Below, one piece after another: positions 57,377 to 64,000 of a stretch of 64,000 nucleotides of DNA. This stretch comes from Rhodospirillaceae bacterium (GTDB lineage Bacteria > Pseudomonadota > Alphaproteobacteria > SHVZ01), in the NCBI GenBank assembly GCA_016792585.1, contig JAEULB010000030.1, positions 21,236-85,235 of the forward strand, read 5' to 3'. The stretch's first letter is position 1; each line of letters begins with the position of its first letter. The notes under the pieces are model-generated. The model saw only the letters and a program-made list of their open reading frames with translations. It did no database searches and had not been told where the DNA came from. Made by a program: the position numbers and the translations under genes.

Positions 57377-58957
57377 TCAGCTCTTGGTGATGTTCCAGAG
57401 CAGCAGCACTGGCGAGGAGATCACGCCGGTCACGTTCTTTCGGAACGCGACGACGGTGGCGCGCTGACCCAGCGGCACCATCATCACGTTGTCGGCGATC
57501 TGGGTGTGCAGCTGGTCGAGAATGGCCTTCTGCTTCGCCGGGTCGGCCTCCTTGGCCCAGGCGAGACGCAGCCGCTCGACCTCGGGATTGCAGGGCCAGC
57601 CGACCCAGGCCTTCTCGCAGGCGCCGTTGATCACCGGGTAGTCGATCGGGTTGATCAGGGTGCCTTCCCAGTAGGACGCGATCAGGCTCCAGCCGCCCTG
57701 GCCCGGCACCGCCTTGCTCTCGCGGCGCTGGGAATGGGTGCCTGGATCCATCGTGTCGAGCGTGACGTTGAGCCCGATCTTCTTCAGGTTCTGCGCCATC
57801 AGCTGGGCCGCCGGCGAGTACACCGTGTCGGCCGGGTTCAGCATGATGATCGGCTCGCCCTTGTAGCCGGCCTCCTCGAACAACCTTTTCGCCTTGTCGA
57901 GGTCGGGTTTGGTGTTCGCCTTAACGCGACCTGCCGTGGAGTAGCTGGGCGTGCCGCAGAACATGAAGGAGTCGCAGGTGCGATAGAGCTCCGGATCCCC
58001 GCCGACCGCCTGCATGAATTCGGTCTGGTCGGTCAGCGCCACCAGCGCCTCGCGCGCCTTCGGATTGTTGAACGGCGGATGCAGGTGGTTCGGGCGAATG
58101 ATGTACATCGAGCCCAGCGGATCGTTGACCTTGACCACCAGGTCCGGGTTCCGGCGCATGACCGGCAGCAGGTCCGCCTTCGGCTGGTCGATGAAGTCGA
58201 CCTCGCCTCGGGCGAGCGCCGCGGTCGCGACCGCCGGGTCGGGCAGCACGATCCACTCGACCGTGTCGACCTTGGCAAGGCGCGCGCCAGCCGCCATGTC
58301 GGACGGCTCTGAGCGCGGCACGTAGCCGGTGAACTTCTTGTAGACCGCCTTCACGCCGGGCACCCACTGCGCCTTGTCGAACATGTAGGCGCCGGAGCCG
58401 GTAGGATCGTCGATCTGCGTCGTTGCCGGCGTCGAGGCGATGCGCTCTGGCATCATGTAGGCCGAGTACGATGCGATCTTGGCCAGGCTCGCCGGAAGCT
58501 GGCCGAAAGGCTCCTTCAGCTTCCAGGTGAAGGTCGTGGCGTTGTCGGCGGTGACGGAGGCGGTGAATCCCGCCACCAGCACGCCGCGGCTGTCCTTGCT
58601 CATCCACCGCTTGACCGAGGCCACACAGTCGGCGGCCGTCACCGGCGAACCGTCGTGCCATTTCAGGCCGGGTCGGAGAGTGAAAGTGTAGGTGAGCCCG
58701 TCGGCGCTCACCTTGTAGTCCTCGACCATCTGGGGTTTCGGCTCGAGCTTCGCATTCAGCGCGAACAGGGTGTCGTAGACCATGTTCGCGTGGTTCAACG
58801 TGATCGAGGTCGAGGTCCAGATCGGGTCGATGATCTTGAGGTCGGCGATCGGCACGACCCGGAGCACATTCGTTTGTGCGACGGCAGCATTCGGTGAAAG
58901 CCAGGGCGCAGCAATAACGGCCGCGCCGGCCAGGAGGTGAAGCAGTCTTGCTTTCAT
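57377..58957 (-). CDS. Family 5 ABC substrate-binding protein (orphan)
   Basis: 526-aa periplasmic protein with signal MKARLLHLLAGAAVIAAPWL (cleavage near AVAQ), then the SBP_bac_5 fold: ADLKIIDPIWTSTSITLNHA, TLRPGLKWHDGSPVTAADCV, PEPFGQLPASLA-like loop, and two Cys pairs in YRTCDSFMFCG and GACEKAWVGWPC. Closely related proteins carry peptides or N-acyl compounds; here it precedes a D-aminoacylase on the same strand, so an N-acyl-D-amino acid or peptide ligand is a reasonable guess. No permease or ATPase is adjacent. ATG 58957. Confidence 0.93.
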   Translation of the reverse strand: MKARLLHLLAGAAVIAAPWLSPNAAVAQTNVLRVVPIADLKIIDPIWTSTSITLNHANMVYDTLFALNAKLEPKPQMVEDYKVSADGLTYTFTLRPGLKWHDGSPVTAADCVASVKRWMSKDSRGVLVAGFTASVTADNATTFTWKLKEPFGQLPASLAKIASYSAYMMPERIASTPATTQIDDPTGSGAYMFDKAQWVPGVKAVYKKFTGYVPRSEPSDMAAGARLAKVDTVEWIVLPDPAVATAALARGEVDFIDQPKADLLPVMRRNPDLVVKVNDPLGSMYIIRPNHLHPPFNNPKAREALVALTDQTEFMQAVGGDPELYRTCDSFMFCGTPSYSTAGRVKANTKPDLDKAKRLFEEAGYKGEPIIMLNPADTVYSPAAQLMAQNLKKIGLNVTLDTMDPGTHSQRRESKAVPGQGGWSLIASYWEGTLINPIDYPVINGACEKAWVGWPCNPEVERLRLAWAKEADPAKQKAILDQLHTQIADNVMMVPLGQRATVVAFRKNVTGVISSPVLLLWNITKS

Positions 58958-59097
58958 GGCGGGCCCCGCGTTGCAGATGTGGACGGAAAGGCTTGAGCGC
59001 GAAAACGCTAGCACGCCCGCCGCGCCTGACTAGCGCGAACGCGACTGCCGCGGTCTTTCCATCAAAAAGCGAGGCCCGGCCGGGTGCGCACTACCGC

Positions 59098-59982
59098 CTA
59101 GAACCCCAATGCCTTCGTCAACGGGCGAAGGTATTCGTGGCCTTTCTTCGCGTAGGTCAGCGGATGGGCCTTGGCCGGATCCTGCTCGGCCTCGACCACG
59201 AACCAGCCTGAATAGTTCGCGGGCTTCAGCGCCGCGAGCACGGCCGGGTAGTCGATCGAGCCGTCGCCGGGCACAGTGAAGACACCGGCGAGCACCGAGT
59301 CGAGAAAGCTGGAATCGTTGGCCTTCGACTGCTTGAGGACCGCCGGGCGGATGTCCTTGCAGTGGACGTGATTGATGCGGTCGGCGTGGCGCTTCGCCAC
59401 CGCGATCGCATCGCCGCCGGCATAGGTCAGATGCCCGGTGTCGAGCAGCAGCCCGACTTCCTTGGCCGTTTCGGCCACCAGCCGGTCGATCTCGGCCTCG
59501 GTCTCGATCACCGTTCCCATGTGATGGTGATAGGCGATCGGGCAGCCCTCGCCGGCGAGATACTTGCCGACCTCAGTCATGCGCTGGGTCAGCGTCTTCC
59601 ACTGATCCTCGCTCAGCTTCGGGCGGCGTGTGACCGGCGTCTTGCGGTCGCCATGCACGCAGCCGGTGACCTCGGCGAAGACCATCGCCGGCGCCTTGAG
59701 CGCCTTCAGCAGCTTCAAATGCCCCTGCACCGCGGCGATCTCGTCTTTGGCCGAGCGCTCCAGCAGCTTCGCGGAGTACCAGCCGGACGCGAGGCCGAGC
59801 CCGTGCTTGGCGAGGATCGGCTTCAGCACATTGGGATCGCGCGGGAACTTGTTGCCGAGCTCCATGCCGTCGTAGCCCGCCTGTTTCGCCTCATTGAGAC
59901 AGGTCTCGAGCGGCGTCTCGGCGCCGAGCTCGGGCATGTCGTCGTTGGTCCAGGTGAGCGGGTTGATGCCGATCCTTGCCAT
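59098..59982 (-). CDS. iolE: Myo-inosose-2 dehydratase (IolE)
   Basis: 294-aa TIM-barrel dehydratase of inositol catabolism: MARIGINPLTWTNDDMPELG, GYDGMELGNKFPRDP, and metal-binding segments HHHMGTVIET and LDTGHLTYAGGDAI. It converts 2-keto-myo-inositol to 3D-(3,5/4)-trihydroxycyclohexane-1,2-dione, the substrate of the IolD product upstream. ATG 59982, preceded by GAGGAAAG, lies 11 bases after the iolD stop on the same strand, so they form an operon. Confidence 0.95.
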   Translation of the reverse strand: MARIGINPLTWTNDDMPELGAETPLETCLNEAKQAGYDGMELGNKFPRDPNVLKPILAKHGLGLASGWYSAKLLERSAKDEIAAVQGHLKLLKALKAPAMVFAEVTGCVHGDRKTPVTRRPKLSEDQWKTLTQRMTEVGKYLAGEGCPIAYHHHMGTVIETEAEIDRLVAETAKEVGLLLDTGHLTYAGGDAIAVAKRHADRINHVHCKDIRPAVLKQSKANDSSFLDSVLAGVFTVPGDGSIDYPAVLAALKPANYSGWFVVEAEQDPAKAHPLTYAKKGHEYLRPLTKALGF

Positions 59983-59993
59983 GATGCTTTCCT

Positions 59994-61823
59994 CTAAGCT
60001 CCCAGCTTCTGGCGCTTCCGCGCCTTCTCGTAATTCTTCAATACGTCCTTGCGGGTCGTGTCGCGCGGCGCGTCGTGGACGGCGACGTCCCACCAGGCGC
60101 CGCCTTCGGCGGTGGTCTTCCAGGGATCGGTATCGATCACGATCACCTGGGTCTTCTTCTTCGAGGCCGCCGCGTCGAGCGCGAAGTCGAGCTCGGCGAT
60201 CGAGCGCACCTTGACCGCATCGGCGCCGAGCGCGCGCGCATGCGCGGCGAAGTCGACCCAGGGCGCCGACGCCGGGAACAGGTTGTTGTGCGGCGCCCCG
60301 CCGGTCGCCTTCTGCAGGCGCGCGATGCAGCCGAAGCCCTTGTTGTCGAGCACGACGACCGTCAGCTTCGCACCGAGCTGCACCGAGGTCGCAATCTCGG
60401 AGTTCATCATCAGGTAGCTGCCGTCGCCGACCATGACGAAGACCTCGCGCTCCGGCTTCGCCAGCTTGGCGCCGAGACCGCCGGCAATCTCGTAGCCCAT
60501 GCAGGAATAGCCGTATTCGAGGTGGTATTCGGTCGAGTCCGCCGCGCGCCAGAGCTTGTGCAGCTCGCCCGGCAGGCCGCCCGCGGCGCAGACCATGATG
60601 CTCTTCTTGCGCTTCGCCGCGCGGTCGACCGCGCCCAGAACCTCGGCGTCGCTGGCCTTCCCCTTGCGCGGCGCGGTCGCGGACTCGGTCGTCTTGATCC
60701 ACTGCTTGGCGAGCTTCTTCGTGCGCGCGGTCCAGGCGGACGATGCCGACCAGGACCTGAGCGCGCGGTCGAGCGCGGCGAGACCCTTTCCGGCATCTGC
60801 GACCAATGGCAAGGCGCCATGCTTCGCCGCGTCGAAGGCACCGACGTTGAGCTGGATCAGCCCGGCCTGCGGGAACAGCGCGCGGCTGCCGGTCGGGAAG
60901 TCGGCGAGACGCGAGCCGACGGCGATCACGAGGTCCGCGTCACGGGCGAGGTCGTTCGCCGCCTCGGTGCCGGTGACGCCGATGGCGCCGGCATTCAGCG
61001 GATGGTCGTAGGCGAGGCTGCCCTTGCCGGCCTGGGTCTCGGTCACGGGCACGCCATGGATCTCGGCGAAACGCGCGAGGGCCTTCTCCGCCAGCGCGTA
61101 TTTCACGCCGCCGCCGGCGAGGATCAGCGGCCGCTTCGATTTGGCGATCGCGGCCGCTGCCTCCGCCAGCTCCTCGGCATCGGGTTCGGCCGCGCGTCCG
61201 CGCCAGGTGCGCGGGCGGAAGAACTCGACCGGGTAGTCGAAGCTTTCGGTCTGCACGTCCTGCGGCAGCGCCAGCGTCACCGGCCCGCACTCGGCCGGAT
61301 CGGTCAGCACGCGCATCGCCTGCGGCAACGCCACCAGGATCTGCTCGGGCCTGACGATGCGATCGAACAGGCGCGAGACCGGGCGGAAGCAATCGTTGGC
61401 CGAGACGGTGAGATCGGAGAAGTCTTCGACCTGCTGCAGCACCGGGTCGGGCCGGCGGCTGACGAAGACGTCGCCGGGAAGGAACAGCACTGGCAGGCGG
61501 TTCACATGCGCCACCGCCGCGGCCGTGATCATGTTGGTGGCACCCGGCCCGATCGAGGTGGTGCAGGCCATCATCCGGCGGCGCGCATGGGTCTTGGCAT
61601 AGGCGATCGCCGACAAAGCCATCGCCTGCTCGTTATGCGCGCGGAGCGTCGGCAGGCGCTTCTTCTCGGCTTCGAGCGCGTGGCCGATTCCGGCGACGTT
61701 GCCGTGGCCGAAGATCGCGAAGACGCCGCCGAAGATCGGCTGGCTCTTGCCGCTGATCTCGACCGACTGATTGATCAGGAAGCGCACCAGCGCCTCCGCC
61801 ATCGTCAGCCTGACCGTCGCCAT
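59994..61823 (-). CDS. iolD: 3D-(3,5/4)-trihydroxycyclohexane-1,2-dione hydrolase (IolD)
   Basis: 609-aa thiamine diphosphate enzyme of inositol catabolism opening the ring of the diketo intermediate. Signatures: GGVFAIFGHGNVAGIGHALE near the N terminus, STGPGATNM-like TTSIGPGATNMITAAAVAHV, and the TPP-binding VGDGSYLMMNSEI in the C-terminal domain. Full length. ATG 61823 with GGGGAGG ahead. The 5' region contains a GCCCACAATGGGC inverted repeat at 61870-61882 that could be an operator, and a terminator from the upstream gcv unit. Confidence 0.96.
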   Translation of the reverse strand: MATVRLTMAEALVRFLINQSVEISGKSQPIFGGVFAIFGHGNVAGIGHALEAEKKRLPTLRAHNEQAMALSAIAYAKTHARRRMMACTTSIGPGATNMITAAAVAHVNRLPVLFLPGDVFVSRRPDPVLQQVEDFSDLTVSANDCFRPVSRLFDRIVRPEQILVALPQAMRVLTDPAECGPVTLALPQDVQTESFDYPVEFFRPRTWRGRAAEPDAEELAEAAAAIAKSKRPLILAGGGVKYALAEKALARFAEIHGVPVTETQAGKGSLAYDHPLNAGAIGVTGTEAANDLARDADLVIAVGSRLADFPTGSRALFPQAGLIQLNVGAFDAAKHGALPLVADAGKGLAALDRALRSWSASSAWTARTKKLAKQWIKTTESATAPRKGKASDAEVLGAVDRAAKRKKSIMVCAAGGLPGELHKLWRAADSTEYHLEYGYSCMGYEIAGGLGAKLAKPEREVFVMVGDGSYLMMNSEIATSVQLGAKLTVVVLDNKGFGCIARLQKATGGAPHNNLFPASAPWVDFAAHARALGADAVKVRSIAELDFALDAAASKKKTQVIVIDTDPWKTTAEGGAWWDVAVHDAPRDTTRKDVLKNYEKARKRQKLGA

Positions 61824-61898
61824 GCGCCCTCCCCGAGATTTTGACAGTTATGTGACAGAGAAAGCCGATGCCCACAATGGGCGGGCTCGAGCCTACCG

Positions 61899-61935
61899 CA
61901 AAAGAAAAACCCTCCCCCAGGACTGGAGGAGGGTT
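61899..61935 (-). terminator. Intrinsic terminator of the gcvPAB transcript
   Basis: Reading the minus strand from 61935, a GC-rich stem built on AACCCTCC / GGAGGGTT (loop 12, with additional pairing possible across CCCTCCCCC) is followed by TTTTTCTTTT (61909-61900). The stop of gcvPB is at 61964, 29 bases upstream. This is the only textbook stem plus U-tract I see in the window. Confidence 0.85.
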
Positions 61936-61963
61936 GGAGGGGACTACGACAGGTTTCGAACGG

Positions 61964-63517
61964 CTAGTCGGCCGCCTGGCTCGTCACCGTCTCCGGTCGC
62001 CAGCGAAGGATCGGCTTGCGGGCAGCACCGGTCTCGTCGAGGCGGCGGCGTGGGGTCAGCTTCGGTGCGTCGGCGAAGGACTGGGCGTCGACCTTCGACT
62101 TCTCGGCCAGCGCCCGGAGCGTCGCGATGAACGCGTCGAGCGCGTCCTTGCTCTCGGTCTCGGTCGGCTCGATCAACATCGCGCCGTGGACGATGAGCGG
62201 GAAGTAGACCGTCATCGGGTGGTAGCCGGCATCGATCAGCGCCTTGGCGAAGTCGAGCGTGGTGACACCGGTGTCCTTGAGGAAGCGATCGTCGAACAGC
62301 GCCTCGTGCATGCAATAGCCGGGGAAGGCCGGTGTCATCAGGTCCTTGCAGCGGGCGAGGATGTAGTTTGCATTGAGCACCGCGTCCTCGGCCACCTGCG
62401 CGAGGCCGTCCGAGCCGTGGCTCATCATGTAGGCGACGGCGCGGACGAACATGCCCATCTGGCCGTGGAAGACCTTGAGACGGCCGAACGCCTGCGATCC
62501 CTCGCCCGATGCCGGCTTCGTCTCCACCAGCCTGAAGCCGTCCTTGCCGTGCACGACGAAGGGCACGGGCGCGAACGGCGCCAGCGCCTTCGACAGCACG
62601 ACCGGGCCGGAGCCCGGGCCGCCGCCGCCATGCGGGGTCGAGAAAGTCTTGTGCAGGTTGATGTGCATCGCATCGACGCCGAGATCGCCGGGCCGCACGC
62701 GGCCGACGATCGCGTTGAAGTTGGCGCCGTCGCAGTAGAGATATCCGCCGGCCGCATGCACCGCGTCCGCCAGCGCCGAGATCTCCGTCTCGAACAGCCC
62801 GCAGGTATTCGGGTTGGTGATCATGATCGCGGCGACGTCGGAGCCAAGCTTGGCCTTGAACGCCTCGACGTCGACCTTGCCGTCGGCCTTGGCCGGCACC
62901 GCCTCGACGGTGAAGCCGATCGAAGCCGCCGTCGCCGGGTTGGTGCCGTGTGCCGACTCAGGCACCAGCACGCGGTTGCGCGCCTCGCCCTTGGCCTCGA
63001 GCGCCGCCTTGATGCAGAGCATGCCGCAGAGCTCGCCATGCGCGCCGGCCGCCGGCGACAGCGCCACGGCCGGCATGTTGGTCAGCGTCTTCAGCCAGTG
63101 CGCCAGGGTGTCGAGCAGCTCGAGCGCGCCCTGCACCGCGGACTCGGGCGCCAGCGGGTGCAGGTCGCCGAAGCCCGGCAGGCGGGCCATCTTCTCGTTG
63201 AGCCGCGGGTTGTGCTTCATCGTGCACGAGCCCAGCGGGTAGAGCCCGGCGTCGATCGCATAGTTCTTCTGCGAGAGCCGCGTGAAGTGGCGCACCACCT
63301 GCGGCTCCGAGAGGCCGGGAAGCCCGATGTCGCCCTTGCGGCCGTGGCCGCCGAGGCGGTCCTTGACCTTGGCCGGTGCCGGCAGGTCGACGCCGGTGCG
63401 GCCGGGTGCGTCCTGCTCGAAGCTCAGCGACTCTTCCATCTGCAGGCCGCGGCTGCCGGTGGGTCCGGTGCCGTCGGCCTTGAAGCCGGCGCTGACGGCC
63501 TTGCTCCAGTCGCTCAT
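61964..63517 (-). CDS. gcvPB: Glycine dehydrogenase (decarboxylating) subunit 2
   Basis: 517-aa C-terminal half of a split P-protein of the glycine cleavage system. The PLP lysine is K290 in [32 protein letters not shown] (97-111) and [12 protein letters not shown] are further P-protein signatures. With gcvPA it decarboxylates glycine and transfers the methylamine to lipoyl-GcvH. The ATG overlaps the gcvPA stop (ATGA). Ends 29 bases before an intrinsic terminator. Confidence 0.97.
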   Translation of the reverse strand: MSDWSKAVSAGFKADGTGPTGSRGLQMEESLSFEQDAPGRTGVDLPAPAKVKDRLGGHGRKGDIGLPGLSEPQVVRHFTRLSQKNYAIDAGLYPLGSCTMKHNPRLNEKMARLPGFGDLHPLAPESAVQGALELLDTLAHWLKTLTNMPAVALSPAAGAHGELCGMLCIKAALEAKGEARNRVLVPESAHGTNPATAASIGFTVEAVPAKADGKVDVEAFKAKLGSDVAAIMITNPNTCGLFETEISALADAVHAAGGYLYCDGANFNAIVGRVRPGDLGVDAMHINLHKTFSTPHGGGGPGSGPVVLSKALAPFAPVPFVVHGKDGFRLVETKPASGEGSQAFGRLKVFHGQMGMFVRAVAYMMSHGSDGLAQVAEDAVLNANYILARCKDLMTPAFPGYCMHEALFDDRFLKDTGVTTLDFAKALIDAGYHPMTVYFPLIVHGAMLIEPTETESKDALDAFIATLRALAEKSKVDAQSFADAPKLTPRRRLDETGAARKPILRWRPETVTSQAAD

Positions 63518-64000
63518 CGCAGATCCTCCCGGAGCGCACCCGCAAGCGCGTCCATGTCTTGATCGGTATTGGTCTCGGTCGCGGCGACCAGCAGCAGGTT
63601 GGCGACAGACGCATCGCCCGGCAGCAGGCGCGATACCGGCACGCCGGCAAGGATGCGCTTCGCCGCGAGGCGATCGACGACGCCGGAAGCCGGCTTCGGC
63701 AGCTTCACCGTGAACTCGTTGAAGAACGACTGGTTGATCACCGTGACGCCGAGAACCCCGGCGAGCTTGTCGGCGAGCTGCACCGCCTTGGCGTGGTTGA
63801 TCGCCGCCAGCTGCTTCAGGCCCACCTCGCCCAGGAGCGTCATGTGGATGCAGAAGGCGAGCGCGCAGAGGCCGGCATTGGTGCAGATGTTCGAGGTCGC
63901 CTTCTCACGGCGGATATGCTGTTCGCGGGTCGAGAGCGTCAGGACGAAGCCCCGCTTGCCTTCCGCGTCCACCGTCTCGCCGCACAACCGCCCCGGCATC
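63514..64000 (-). CDS. gcvPA: Glycine dehydrogenase (decarboxylating) subunit 1, 3' part
   Basis: The visible 161 residues are the C-terminal third of the first P-protein subunit: [20 protein letters not shown], then [20 protein letters not shown] and [16 protein letters not shown], all standard P-protein sequence. The frame continues beyond base 64000, so the start is outside the window. Followed directly by gcvPB with a 4-base overlap. Confidence 0.95.
   Translation of the reverse strand, partial: MPGRLCGETVDAEGKRGFVLTLSTREQHIRREKATSNICTNAGLCALAFCIHMTLLGEVGLKQLAAINHAKAVQLADKLAGVLGVTVINQSFFNEFTVKLPKPASGVVDRLAAKRILAGVPVSRLLPGDASVANLLLVAATETNTDQDMDALAGALREDLR

Noticed and set aside
63400..64000. 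A glycine riboswitch for the gcv genes.
   Set aside because: Such elements sit before the first gcv gene, which is outside the window; nothing aptamer-like is visible here.

Overview
The window looks like chromosomal DNA from a GC-rich alphaproteobacterium, probably of Rhodospirillales type. The evidence is the ccoNOQPGH oxidase operon controlled by an FNR/FixK-type regulator with the C-x2-C-x7-C cluster arrangement, a frataxin (CyaY), a glutaredoxin-3, an NDUFAF5-like methyltransferase and the secA / parvulin / argJ / Nudix gene order. This placement is inferred from gene content; no phylogeny could be run.

1-10.6 kb is a microaerobic respiration locus. On the minus strand it carries ccoN-ccoO-ccoQ-ccoP-ccoG-ccoH (the last runs off the window) and a usp-hemN-TauE/SafE operon. 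On the plus strand it has a DUF2189 membrane protein, a GNAT-like protein and an FNR-family regulator, and a small unknown gene converges on fnr. FNR/FixK boxes (TTGAT-N4-ATCAA) lie before ccoN, before usp, before the small unknown gene and before a secreted Cys-rich protein. The regulator and its likely targets are therefore side by side.

10.7-15.9 kb is best read as a decayed genomic island inserted at the 3' end of tRNA-Leu(TAA). A 15-bp copy of the tRNA 3' end, TGGTGCCCGCTCCCG, recurs at 10675-10689 and brackets a serine-recombinase remnant and a set of exported proteins: a Cys-rich protein, a YVTN beta-propeller with a His/Asp-rich loop, a Met-rich peptidoglycan-binding protein, a broken DUF2933-like gene, a BNR-repeat protein and an orphan phosphonate-type binding protein. 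The theme looks like envelope metal handling.

16-38 kb is housekeeping: AlkB, a ferritin-like lipoprotein, a CinA-type MoCF protein, SfsA (here lacking its E-x-K catalytic segment), methionine aminopeptidase, RadC, an AraC-regulator remnant, transporters, SecA, a parvulin, ArgJ, a GNAT-Nudix fusion, a DUF1800/DUF1501 pair, a BioC/NDUFAF5-like methyltransferase, ComF and glutaredoxin.

38-44 kb is a complete peptide/nickel-type ABC importer: a fused double ATPase, a binding protein and two permeases. 44-54 kb holds MtnA, an SDR reductase, a sensor histidine kinase, a YbdK-type ligase, an MsbA-like exporter, frataxin, an XRE regulator and an HD protein.

53-64 kb is catabolic: a class-V aminotransferase-like protein and an amidase converge on a D-aminoacylase with an orphan solute-binding protein. 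Beyond them lie iolD-iolE of inositol breakdown and the two-subunit glycine decarboxylase gcvPA-gcvPB, which ends in a clear intrinsic terminator.
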